Origin: Dendrocalamus latiflorus
Taxonomy: Eukaryota > Streptophyta > Magnoliopsida > Poales > Poaceae
DNA length: 64,000 bases
Reading direction: 5' to 3'
Assembly (NCBI GenBank): GCA_017311315.1
Contig: CM029669.1
Span: forward strand, 17,519,102-17,583,101
Made by a program: the position numbers and the translations under genes
Part shown: positions 11,296 to 22,354 of the stretch, piece after piece
Layout: the number at the start of each line of letters is the position of its first letter
How positions within the stretch are numbered: the stretch's first letter is position 1
The notes under the pieces: generated by a model
Told to the model about the DNA's origin: nothing
Databases searched by the model: none
Seen by the model: only the letters and a program-made list of their open reading frames with translations

Positions 11296-13140
11296 GTATC
11301 CTAATATTGTAAATGCAATACACTTGCATGTCGTATCTCCTTGAGCAAACTTTACCATATATTCTCACGCATCCATTCTGACAATTAACAAATATTATCT
11401 ACCTCATCGGACTCATATACATCACTAAAATTTCCTTGAAGTCATCAGATGATACATCAGTATATATACATTTAAGCATATCCACAATCTGATATTAGAA
11501 GAGAAGAAAACCAAGCTTGCGCAAAAAACATTGATTTGACATCAGAAGGGAGTTGAGTTCTGTACAAGAGCCGATTTCTATCATATATACATTTGGATAA
11601 GATTTGAATGAAAGAATACTCCTTTTTTTTGTTTCATTTGCATAGGAGTTCAACCTATATCATGCCTATATGGAGTTTTGTCTATTCGATGAATATGCAG
11701 CTGCAAGGAGGGCAGCACCAATCCCAGAGCTCTCCTCCCTCACCCTAAGACTAACAGTGGCTGCAATCTCCTCCCCCTAGGATCTCACCAATGGCTTCAT
11801 TTAGATACTCTCTAAAGGTTGAATAGCCTTGATAGAGGCCACCCTTGATTGCGATGACCGATTTCTTCTGCACACTTGTTATTCTTTGAACTTTGGTGGT
11901 ACCACAAAGGGTTCCATCATGATTGATTTTTTTTTTTTTTGCAGTATTGCAACAATTCCAGCTGCTGCTAGGCGGGCAGCTCTTCGAGTGATGATGTCGC
12001 AGATTCTCTAGACAAACCTTCAAGTCTTCAGAGGAACATCTGGTATCTGTATGGAAAATAATGGAAAGATAAGATGTTGGTCTGAAGAAAGTGGCTTGAA
12101 CAAAAAAAGCACAGATTATCAGGTGGGCTGTAAGAACTAACCTTCAAATGTTCTTCGGTATCCTTCCGACTTCTCTCAAATCTCGGGAATCATCCTCACG
12201 AATAGCTTCTAGACATGGTGTACTAGATGAAAAGACATGACATACTAAAATTTTAATCATTACATGCAAGATCTTAATTGGTATTTTTCTGTTGAGGCAA
12301 TCAAACAACAATGTTTCCTAAAGTATATATCTAAAATGTACATAACCTGTCTACCAAATCACACCAAAACACACAGCTATCATGCGATGTTCCACCAAAA
12401 CACTAATGTTGTTTATTTTTAGATCAGTAAAGAAGATAAGCATATGCATCTAACAGAGATTCATTGCGAGAAACAAGGAAATGTTCCTAACTATAATTGA
12501 TCAGTTGTTCCAAATTCCAATTCAACTTAGTTCATCTGAACAACCATGTCACATTTTTACCATTACCAGAAAGAACACAAAGATGCAAAGCCCATTGCAC
12601 AACAAATGGATAGAACAAGGTAACAAAATATAAACCAATAGAGCAAATTTTAGCTAACAGAGAAGCTTAGCAATAGATCAAAGTAGCACAAACAGGGTAA
12701 GGATTAGGGGTGACATCCAAAGTAACACAAAATATTCATTTGCTAAACAATAAAGCAATTTAAAAGATACAAATTTCAAGTAAGAAGGTTGACGTGGGCA
12801 CATGGCACATCAGGCCCCCAAATTTGAAGATCTATGCAGACAAAATCAGAAAACGATAAGAACAATAGCGAATCTGTCTCACATGGAATTTGATCAATTA
12901 GATAATTTTTTATGAGTGTCCTCCTATATAGTTTTGACCTCTTTTGTCCCGCGCTGCACACATCTAAGATTAACTTATAGGCAAGCATTTTTTGTCTTGT
13001 TGGATCTGATGAGCCGAGGCGGCAAAAAACACCAGGCCAGACAAAACCAGGCCATTGGAATCCAAACTAACGCAAAACAAAAACAAAAACCAATTCACCA
13101 CAGATTAGAGCTTGGAAAGGGAGGGTGGTGAGATGGGAGC
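11296..13140. other. No gene recognised
   Basis: AT-rich spacer. A minus-strand open frame at 11751-12023 contains KKSVIAIKGGLYQGYSTFRE, which looks protein-like but matches nothing I can name. A 15-base T run follows at about 11927. No downstream exons of the neighbouring adenosine kinase fragment were found. Confidence 0.35.
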
Positions 13141-13239
13141 GTACTTGGAGAGGAAGGCGTCGTCGACAACAGCAAAGATGTCGAGGAGGGGGCTGCCCAT
13201 CCCCAGTAGCACGCCCTCGTAGCTGCTGCTCATCGCCAT
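13141..13239 (-). pseudogene. Adenosine kinase first-exon fragment
   Basis: Minus-strand translation from 13239 gives MAMSSSYEGVLLGMGSPLLD then IFAVVDDAFLSKY, which closely follows the N-terminus of plant adenosine kinases (EGVLLGMGNPLLDISAVVDxxFLxKYD). The enzyme phosphorylates adenosine to AMP and supports the methyl cycle and cytokinin interconversion. Only the first exon is present: the frame then runs into non-homologous residues and a stop near 13105, and exons with the NLSAANCY or GAGDAFVGG motifs were not found in the next 2 kb downstream. A GTACGC donor just after the SKY codons could mean an intact exon 1 cut off from the rest of its gene. It could be a gene fragment captured by a transposon, or a gene truncated by rearrangement. 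The GC-rich leader at 13240-13446 resembles a 5' UTR. Confidence 0.7.
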
Positions 13240-14599
13240 ACCCTTCCTCGGTTCCTCCTCTCCATGCGAACGACGCGGCAGCAAAGCGAAGGGCGACTGC
13301 GAGATCTGGCTGGGGCTCGGGTTAGGCGGGGCGAGCATTCTGTTCGTGGGTGCGGCGGTGAGAGGAGATGTGGTGCGGCGGGGTCCACTTGACAGCGTCC
13401 ACGGCTCGGCGCGATTGGTGGATGTTGCAGGTGTGGAGCAGTGCAACTGTGCAAGCTCTCTCCTACTCGCTACGTGTTACTCGTACTGCTTTCTGGAAGT
13501 GGCCTCATGGGGCGCAGTTGGGGAGGAGCTGCGCACGTGGGAGAGGACGATTGAGACCGGATGGCTATAGATAGTCGAGGGAGAATGGACATCTACGGGG
13601 GAGTCAAGGGAGAATACACTCACGACTATTAACTCGTGCTTTTAAAAAGTAGAGATATATTGTAGGAAGATATCCCAAATCTGTCAAAGGGAACCACGAC
13701 CCTATCCTACATGAAGCTCGCTGGGGAGGCCACTACCATCAAAGCAAGATCATCTCCTTGACGTTTGTCAAAATCCTTAATTCTATCTTCCTCTCAGCAC
13801 ATAAATCAAAAAGATATTAAAAATAACTAGAATATCTCTAATTATCTCTGAACACTATATTCAATACACATATATATAATATAAAATGAAGCTGGATATT
13901 TATTATACGGATATAGAGAACGCCACACTAATTTGCATTGAAATATGTCATATATTTATGGATAAAATCATTAAAAAAAATCATCTGCGTGCCGCTTGTC
14001 AAAACCCTTTATTCTATCCTACATTATAGCCGCGTTTTTTTCTCCCCTCCTATCTTTCAATAAAGGAAAGGAAAAACTGCCGCCATGCCGTCAACAGATC
14101 AATCACAATTCGCCAAAAACAGCGTGCGCTGTGACAACGACAAGCGTTTCAATTCGGCACGCAGTACGCCGGGGCACGTTAGGGTTGGGGCGTGGAGCTC
14201 GCTGAGCCCTGGCTGGCACGGGCCCTGTGTGTCGCCGCTCTTCGGTAGCAGTTCGATTGGCAGGGCAGGGCAGGGCAGGGCCTGCAGCCTAATCATCGCT
14301 CCGGCACACTTAATCACGTCGTTTGACTGGATGATGACACCTTTTGGGACACCCGGGGCCCGGCTAAGCGGCTGGTGCGCGGGGAGAGAAGCGTCTGGTC
14401 CCGAGAGATGGGCCACGCTTGCAGGCGCAGTCCGTCGACTTGACCCGTGCGTGCGTGCGGCCACGCGCGGCTGTAACAGAGTCCAGGGGTGCGCGCTGTT
14501 GGCTCCGGCCACAGCGCCTTCACAAAATTCCCAGCGTGTGCCGTCGATACGTACGTGTCTGTGTGTGACGTAAGTAAAATACACAGGAATGCTAATTTG
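13240..14599. other. No gene recognised
   Basis: 13240-13570 is a GC-rich, leader-like sequence attached to the adenosine kinase exon. 14085-14580 is open on both strands (162 and 161 residues) with no family features, so the openness most likely reflects base composition. Confidence 0.4.
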
Positions 14600-14862
14600 G
14601 TCTTTGGAAGTTTAAGATAGAAAAAGCATTTTTACCGTAGCATCTTTTTTATTATAGTTGTTGGTAACTTTTTAAGTTAATTAATTTTAAAAAATAAAAA
14701 AATAAAAATATTATATCATCACAGACAATATAAAGCAATGAGACAAAAAATACAAAAAAGCTCTAAAATATCAAAAAGACAAAAAAAAGATGAAATTAAA
14801 AAATTAGAAACTAAAAGCTTAAGACTAGATAAGGACCCCGTCCTCACTCTTGAAAGAAAAAG
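14600..14862. mobile_element. Degenerate Tourist-like MITE
   Basis: An AT-rich stretch with the recurrent TTATATCATCACAGACAAT block followed by A-rich sequence and CTAAAAGCTTAAG. The same plan is seen near 17720-17960, 27040-27275, 44880-45115 and 60680-60935. The ends are not preserved. Confidence 0.45.
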
Positions 14863-16839
14863 GACAAGGCTTCGTTTGGAACAGATGGAGAGAATTCCGA
14901 ATATCTTCAGCCGTTTTCTACGGAATTCTTGTGGAATAGCTATACTTCAACCACATCCCTAAGTTTGTTCGCCGAACTGCCATTCTTGTGGCTTGTACTC
15001 AGAGGCGGAGCCACTTTTTTAGAATACGGAGAGACCAAAAAGACTATATAATTTAATTATATTTGATTAACGAGCCAAACAATACTAACACCAGTAAAAT
15101 TCTTTGAAATATATAGAACTACAGTACAAATTTGTGAAAGAGTACCTACCGACACCTCTGCGTCCGCCCCGGCTTGTACTTTGTACAGGATAGGTTGTAC
15201 ATGTTACTGCGTGCTACTACGGTTTGCATCGTCTGTTCTTTTAAGTACACCTGTCACTTCACCACCGACAAACAGGGGAAGAAGATGGCTCCGACAAACA
15301 CCGGCCGAGCAGGAGCTCAGTCTTCTGTTGATGCTCCGACATGGCTCCGCTGCAACAGCGGCACTGGAAGACGTGCTGCCGATTAAGTTGCTTTTAATTT
15401 TTAGGAGCTAATTTTTAAGTAAGGTGTATTCACAAAATAATTTCTATAAATTGTTTATAAAAGTCACTATAGAAGATATTCTGAACGAAGTAGCTTCTCA
15501 ATACAAACGTCATTTACTCCCTCAATCTTTTTCACAATCAGCTAAAAACCCTAGTCTAAAGTCAAAAACCACAACACTTTTTAACCGGGCTTATCACAGC
15601 CAGAACGGCAACACAAAACGTGAGGAAGCCCATGCACTTTTAGTACTCGATGTGGCAGCTGCAAAATGTACAAGCTCACTTCGAAGCTGCATGCTGTCTT
15701 TATCCTGTGTTAATTTAAGACTCATCCGTTCATCATCCATTGCAATGATATATAACAACTAGCAAGCACTCCAATTAACAATAGCTTGACCCTCTTCTCA
15801 GGACCACGCCCACCAATCTGTAAGTTCCTTCAAGGAGTTCGATATTTGACAACTTGGGTTTGCATCTTAAAGGATGGCAATGCCAGGCACGATAAGAGAC
15901 GGCTTTGGCCAGCCGGCGATTAAAGAAGTGTACTACCAGCTAGGATGGTTCTTAACTTGCACTGAAGCTAGCTAACCGAAACGAAGGATTGGTTAAATTA
16001 TGATCAAATTGGATGATTAATTGAGCTTTTGAGCAGAGTTAGACGGTGCTCTGCTTCTGCCTAGGGAGGAGGAGAATATTTTTGACGATTTGGTTGGCTG
16101 CCGGCCCGCTTACATCGAGTTAGTTGGCTGCTGCTAGTAGGTAGACTTTTTAGTGCCTAATCCAACCAATCAAGTGTTGCTTTGGGGGGCCTAGCTAGGT
16201 GATCATAAAAAATCCATGCAAATGTTAATCAGAACCTATCCAAACTAAAATCCTTCCATCCAAAATTCTACGTACAAATGTCAAGAAAGATAACGTGCAA
16301 ACATTACGTGATTTGCTAACCGAGGTGCCACACCGTTTAGACCAGGCAACGGCTCTGAGCCAGTTGTGAAATGTGAACAGTGATGCTCTCTAAGTACGTA
16401 GGCACAACAGCGACGCTCCTCAATTAAAGAACGAAAACGTTGTGCATTGGCGGCTAATAACTAATGATTCGTGGCCTAATCAATATCTGTTCGTACGGCT
16501 ACCACATCTGTAAGCAATAGGATCAAGTGCGCACTGTGCTGATTCTTTCTTTCTTCTTTTGAGCAAGCATACGTAGCCTTTGTGGCCTGTGGGTACGAAC
16601 CAGGAACATTAAACTTGAATTAATTGGCTGCTCTGATCATGCACATCCTATGAGTTGGACCGGGCCGTCACGCAGTGTAGCACAGTACGGTCGGCCCAAG
16701 TTACACTATTGGTTGATATCTTTGACAAAACAGCTAGTACTAATTAATTAAGAGATCGAGAGCATCCGACGCGGTATTGCAATGGTGCCTGTTAGCTTGT
16801 GATACAGCACATTCCTCGTAACAAGGACCGTTCATGTTA
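14863..16839. other. No gene recognised
   Basis: Non-coding spacer. The frame at 15424-15762 is AT-rich and crosses a MITE-like region with no domain. Confidence 0.35.
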
Positions 16840-17030
16840 GCTTTTAATTTTAATTTATAAATAATAATAATTTATAGAAAAGTTTGTAAAAAGACATCCA
16901 TATACTATTTTAGTTGATATAAATAAAGTCACTATAATATATATTATAATCGACTAGTATACCCTAATTTAAAAAGACGCTTCATTTAAAAACTACGTAT
17001 TATAGAAAAACATCACTTACAAACCAATAT
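16840..17030 (-). mobile_element. MITE family A copy (degenerate, inverted)
   Basis: Read on the minus strand, it shows the family A order: GTAGTTTTTAAATGAAGCGT, then a stretch with ATTATAATATATATTATAG, then GACTTTATTTATATCAAC. The ends are unclear. Confidence 0.4.
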
Positions 17031-17050
17031 TGGCACTAAGTCCTTCGTAA

Positions 17051-17298
17051 GAGCAACTCCAGCAGAGTCCCTACTTAAGCCATCATCCTATTTTTGAGGG
17101 CCGAGGGGCAAAAAACTCAAAAGTAGGATGAGGATGAGGGTGGGTCCTATGTGTCATCTCCTCTAAGAATGAATTTGAGGGTCCTATTTTGAGGGCTTCT
17201 GCTGGAGTGTAGCTCAAAAAACAGAGCCCTCAAAAGTAGGGAGTGCCCTCAAATAAAAAGTAGGGGCCTTGTTTTGAGGGCTACTGCTGGAGTTGCTC
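17051..17298. mobile_element. MITE with GAGCAACTCCAGCAG ends and TAA duplication
   Basis: The perfect 15-bp terminal inverted repeat GAGCAACTCCAGCAG is flanked by the 3-bp duplication TAA (17048-17050 and 17299-17301). This fits PIF/Harbinger-type target choice (TWA). The interior is GAGGGC-rich and partly palindromic, with repeated TTTTGAGGGC blocks. It is the same family as the larger element at 45261-45997. Confidence 0.88.
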
Positions 17299-17301
17299 TA
17301 A

Positions 17302-17719
17302 GACAAGAGGAAAGGGTGCTACTCACGGGGAACTGTACTATTTCCTTTTAAATTCCTGTGTTTTTAAACAGGGTCTAAAAGTGTGCTTGAAACATGAGAA
17401 ATGTATACAGAAAATAATATAATTCTATAACTCTTGGCTACAACCTGCATTTCAAACGGGCATATATATAGGAAATCCTGCAGACAACATGGTTTTCCAT
17501 TAGCCCGCTGGTTTTCTGAAACAAATAATGGGGCCAATTCTATGGGTCCGAAACTTGTACCCACACTACTCGATTCAGTGCTATCTACAACCCTAGAAAC
17601 ACAAGGTACAAGTCTGCACGAGCGATTGTCAAATCGTACACACATCCATGAGCACTAGGAGGTCCTTTTCTTTGATTCTTTCTTCCTTTCCTACGAACAA
17701 GATGAAATTAGGTGGCGAT
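17302..17719. other. No gene recognised
   Basis: Short overlapping frames only (for example 17364-17645, minus strand). No known domain. Confidence 0.3.
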
Positions 17720-17960
17720 GCTTTAGGATTAAAAGTTTTGGTTTATAGCTTATTTTACGCTGTAGAGATCTGCTGGTAGTTTTTTTAATATAATTAAATT
17801 TTTTAAAATAAAAAATTATATCATCACAAACAATAAAAAGGAATAAAGGAAAAAAGAAAAGGCAAAAGAGTCCGAAAAAACTCATATTATCAGAAAAAAA
17901 TGAAAATAAGGTGGTAGAAATCAGAAGCAAAAGTTCAAATGAACACCCCTAAAGCTGCCC
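17720..17960. mobile_element. Degenerate Tourist-like MITE
   Basis: It carries AAATTATATCATCACAAACA followed by an A/G-rich half, the same plan as 14600-14862. The ends are not resolvable. Confidence 0.45.
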
Positions 17961-18753
17961 TACCACAAATGGGTCACTCCATGATGCTTCTTTGCTGTGC
18001 AATAATATCGTCCAATTGTGTTAGGCAGTTGGCGCAATGATCTCGCTCCTGTTCCCCATGATTAGTTGTTCGTTCGTTCGTCCATAGTTTTCTGAAACCG
18101 CATGCTTAATAGGAGATTTATTGGCTGCATGATGACGCAGGGCCTACTGCCCGAATGGCAAAGTGCACGCAGGCCCTGCCGTCCTTTCAAGAACGGCTAG
18201 CATTGCATTTCATGCCAGCAAACCATGCTAGAACGAATAATGCCATAGCACATAGTATCTGCAAAACAAGAGGGGGAAGAAACGCTTGCTTATCTTTTGT
18301 TTCTTGCTTTCTCTTGCTAAAAGAACCGCCGTGTTTCAATCTCGGATCGAGTTTGCAGGAATTTTATTTTGGAGTATGTATCACATGAGTTTATCACCGC
18401 ATATGTGTTTTCATTTTTTTAGTTTGTGACCTATCTCTTCTAGATTGTAACGGGAGCTAAAAGAAAGATAATAGATGTGCGTGGCAGCGCTGAGCTAGAA
18501 GGAACGAAGGATGAAGCTGACCTCCTCTTCGGACAGTACGTTCCCAGGTCCAAAATGCATAAAGGCCCATAACGTAATCTGGCCCGTTTATCTCCAATCC
18601 TTCTGTTACTATGATTTTGCCAAGAAACCCATGCTCGATGCGAATCCAGCCCAATAGAAGCCCACATATTGTTTCTGCAGCCCTTGCAAATCGTAGTGCT
18701 CCACGCATCTAAAAAGTTCCATTCCGGTTTCGACCTGACCGCGACATAAGCCC

Positions 18754-19030
18754 TGATCAACTCGACTTTGGCTTCTGACTTCTGGCTTATTTTTCACTAT
18801 TCATAAGTTTCGTCTTTTTCTGAACTTTTGGCTTTTTGTTGGGCTTTTTTGCCGGTTCTTTTTTTCCCGTATTTGTTTGTATTATACGTAATGGGCTAAC
18901 ATATTTTTTTTATTTTTAATTTTTTTTAAATTTAATTATGCTAAATAAGCCTATGTCAGCTACAGTGTTTTTTTCAGCCAGTTACAGTGTTTTCAGTCAT
19001 AAGCCACGAGCTTTTCAGCCGAACCGATCA
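18754..19030 (+). mobile_element. MITE family B, copy 2
   Basis: It runs from TGATCAACTCGACTTTGGCT to CTTTTCAGCCGAACCGATCA and is nearly collinear with 5130-5398, including a duplicated GCTACAGTGTTTTT / GTTACAGTGTTTTC stretch near the right end. Orientation matches copies 1 and 3. Confidence 0.78.
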
Positions 19031-20478
19031 CCATCTAATCACTTCAGGAACAATTCGAGAATCCTTGCGGAAAAACAACAGCAATTTGAGAAGACGAGCT
19101 GGGTGCACAAATCATAGCGGATGCGAAAGTAGTAGGAAAAACATAATCTTGACGATCCATATCCTTAGTTACTGGCGCAAGTTGCTGGTATCGTCACGAT
19201 TCACTCCTGAGTCATGAGCAACTTGCGTCAAAGATTATTAGTTGGAGGGCGTGCGTGAAAAGATTAGCGAATATATGATCTATATATGCTAGCTAAACTT
19301 AGCTCCTTTCATGGATTGAGACCACGGTCCCTATTTGGGGTACTGAAAATATCATTTCCAAGTTGCAGAATCGCGTCCAAGTTGCAACTATCTGAAATCT
19401 GGAAATCACCTATTTACTGTCAACTAGCCAATGCCAGTGACAGTTTAAGAACAGGTTGAATATCGAGTGCTCCTTGCTGTCCGGATACTATAGTCTAAAA
19501 TAGGTATGTATCGTGTACGAAAATTTTTAAAATTTCTTGGATGCCAAGTTTAACTAGTTTACTAACTAGGTCAAACAAGTTTGAACTAAATTTCGAATTG
19601 TAGTTGCCTTTTTTTTACGATAGTTTGATTGTAGCCATATGCTGATTATATATATAAATCAGCAAAGTATGTGATCTAAATTCGTTCAAAATTTTGAATT
19701 TGAGTATATTTTTTAAAAATTTATACGTTACATTTGAATTGTTATATATGAGTATATACCCTAAAACTGATATTTTCAAAAAATATACCCGAATTTAGAT
19801 GGAATTGATGTATTTAAAATCATGGTGCTCGACCACCATGGTGTCTGGGTACCAAGCCTCCCTGCTTTTGGATTGATTTTAGATGTGTGCAAGTGCAATG
19901 ATATATGATATATCAGATAAAGCTGTTAACATTCATTGATTTAGCATGCTGAATCAATCATAGGTGAAAAATATCAATCATGGAGCCTGAGCACATGGTG
20001 CCGCTATTATTTATACTATACACACACACCTATACAATATATATGTATATACGTATATACATGTATATGTATATATGTGTGTACACATATGTACAATAGT
20101 GCTATTCTGCGTGTGCTACGCGCAGTTTTGCACTCCAGCAAGTTATCACTGGTTGTTTGAAAAGTTATCACCAGCTACGTACTGTGAGTATTGGCAGTAA
20201 TTTCACTCACTACCGATAGTAGCTTCATGCAGAACCGATGATAACTTTTCAGCACTGTGAAAAGTTTGGCAATAACTTCATTCAAAACCGATGGTAACTT
20301 CATTAAAAAATATCAGTAACTTGTCAACGTATTCTACGCATGCACGCTGGTCAGTAAATCTCTCTCTTTATGTGTGTGTGGGTGGGTGTGTGTGAGTGGT
20401 CCCTATGGCAGCAAAGCAAGGATTGCAGGTACCTCGGAGAACATACTGAAAATTCTCTGGACTTGAGCACGTTTTTGA
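19031..20478. other. No gene recognised
   Basis: AT-rich spacer ahead of the gypsy insertion. The only structured part is the TA/TG microsatellite near 20040-20100 and a shorter GT-rich run near 20369-20396. Confidence 0.4.
20026..20100. repeat. AC/TA/TG compound microsatellite
   Basis: An ACACACAC run leads into alternating TATATGTATATACG steps and then TGTGTGTACACATATG. The whole is strongly self-complementary, so it could extrude a hairpin. Confidence 0.8.
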
Positions 20479-20483
20479 GACCT

Positions 20484-20713
20484 TGAAAAGCCCTGGAAAA
20501 ATTCAAAATTAAAATTTCCAAATTTTTTGCTGTATTTTGAGTGAAATTCTGAAACTTTCCTTTTCGGGAAAGTTTTCCCGGAATGCGCTTTCCTCTTTGG
20601 GCCGTTCCGCTTTTTCCCTCCGTTGGCGCCCCGCCTCCCTCTCCGCCTTCCCTTCTCTCGCGCGCCCCGCACTCGCGCCTCCCGCTGGCGCCACCTCCCC
20701 TTCCGCCTCTTCC
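20484..20713 (+). repeat. Truncated 5' LTR (first 230 bp only)
   Basis: It begins TGAAAAGCCCTGG and aligns to 21703-21926. By eye there is one 6-bp indel (TTAAAA near 20508) and one C/T difference near the end. It stops at CTTCC, where internal integrase sequence takes over. The near identity suggests a young insertion, but the compared stretch is short. Confidence 0.93.
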
Positions 20714-21668
20714 AATTAAGCAAACCTACGGGAAGGACAAACTTGCTGAGTTGTATTTGACCAGAATTGTGACACTGCATGGAATTCCGAAGAAGATTGT
20801 GTCAGATCGAGGAGCACAGTTTACATCCAAGTTCTGGGAAAAGTTGCATGAAGCTATGGGCACCGATCTGAATTTCAGCTCAGCATATCACCCACAGACA
20901 GATGGACAGACAGAGAGAACCAATCAGATTTTAGAAGACATGTTGAGAGCTTGTGCGATAGTGTATGGTGCAACATGGAACACCTGCCTACCATTTGCCC
21001 AGTTCTCATATAACAACAGCTACCAAGCCAGCATCCAAATGGCACCGTTTGAAGCACTTTATGGCAGAAAATGCAGGACTCCACTGAATTGGACAGAAAC
21101 AGGAGAACGACAACTTATTGGTCCCCAGATTGCTCAAGATGCAGAAGCACATGTCCGGATTGTCAGAGACAGACTGAAGATGGCACAAGACCGACAGAAG
21201 AACTATGCAGATAACCGCAGAAAAGACTTGAGTTTCGAAGTTGAAGATTATGTCTACATCAAGGTCACCCCATTCAAAATAGTCAAGAGATTTCAAGTCA
21301 AAGGCAAATTAGCACCAAGGTATGTGGGACCGTTTCAGATAATTGGAAGAGTTGGGGAAGTAGCTTATCAAGTGCAGCTTCCGCCTAACTTATCCAGAAT
21401 TCACAACGTGTTCCACGTATCCCAGCTTCGGAAGTGCCTACGCCAACCAACAGATGAAGTGCCATTGTCAGATATTGAATTGCAAGACGACTGCACATAT
21501 GCTGAAGAACCACTACAAATACTTGAAACGACAGAGAGGCAGCTCAGAAACAAGAACGTCAGGTTTTGCAGAGTACAATGGAAGAATCATACACCTGAAG
21601 AGTCAACTTGGGAACGAGAGTCAGATTTGCAGCGAGATTTCCCCAACTTACTCCCTGGACCAAGTTAA
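20583..21668 (+). pseudogene. Chimeric LTR-integrase-chromodomain ORF (361 aa)
   Basis: An open frame starts within the truncated LTR (about 43 residues rich in Pro, Ser and Leu) and continues without a break into retroviral-type integrase. Integrase features from about residue 45: YGKDKLAELYL, HGIPKKIVSDRGAQF (second catalytic Asp), and AYHPQTDGQTERTNQ (catalytic Glu). These are followed by a GPY/F module (LAPRYVGPFQII), an HNVFHVSQLRKC block, and a C-terminal chromodomain with VQWKNHTPEESTWERES. The zinc-binding HHCC domain and the first catalytic Asp are deleted, so it cannot be an active integrase. In intact chromoviruses the chromodomain is thought to guide insertion to particular chromatin. 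Whether this fusion is ever translated is unknown; its ATG lies upstream of the intact TATA of the 3' LTR. Confidence 0.88.
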
Positions 21669-21683
21669 TCTCGGGGTCGAGAT

Positions 21684-21702
21684 TCTTTTAAGGGGGGTAG
21701 GT
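21684..21702 (+). other. Polypurine tract
   Basis: The purine run AAGGGGGGTAGG sits directly before the TG that opens the 3' LTR, where second-strand synthesis of a retrotransposon is primed. Confidence 0.88.
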
Positions 21703-22346
21703 TGAAAAGCCCTGGAAAAATTCAAAATTTCCAAATTTTTTGCTGTATTTTGAGTGAAATTCTGAAACTTTCCTTTTCGGGAAAGTTTTCCCGGAATGCG
21801 CTTTCCTCTTTGGGCCGTTCCGCTTTTTCCCTCCGTTGGCGCCCCGCCTCCCTCTCCGCCTTCCCTTCTCTCGCGCGCCCCGCACTCGCGCCTCCCGCTG
21901 GCGCCACCTCCCCTTCCGCTTCTTCCCTCGCCCCGGCGCTCTCCCCGTTCCCTTCTCCCCGCCTTCGCCCCGCGCACGCGCGTGCGCTGCGCGCTGCGCC
22001 ACGCCGCCCCGCCTCGGCGCCCGCGGCCACGCCTGTCCCTGCGCCGCGCCGTCCCGACAGCCCCCGGGTCCGGAGGAGTGGACGTCCTCGCTCCACGTCA
22101 CCCCGCCTCAGCTCCGGCCCCACCTGGCGGTCGCCGCCTTCTCCCTTTCCTGCGCGCGGTCACGCCCTCGCCCCGGCCGCAGCTCAACTGCCCCCGTCGC
22201 GTCGCCTGCCCTGTGCAGAGCCATGCGTCACCCTCGCCCCCTTCCACTGTGCGGGTTTAAACGCCCTTGCCGCCCCGTCCATCCCTGTCGGCCCGAAGCC
22301 CCGCCGCTGCCTTCTCCCCGAAGGAGCCCCCTCCCCTCCGCGCGGG

Positions 22347-22354
22347 TATAAATA
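22347..22354 (+). promoter_or_regulatory. LTR TATA box
   Basis: TATAAATA follows a GC-rich upstream part about 640 bp into the 3' LTR, the expected place for the retrotransposon promoter. If active it would read rightward toward the J-domain gene about 3.4 kb away. Confidence 0.6.

Noticed and set aside
14085..14584. Overlapping 162-codon plus and 161-codon minus ORFs
   Set aside because: No recognisable domain, no TATA or splice context; open frames expected from local GC content.
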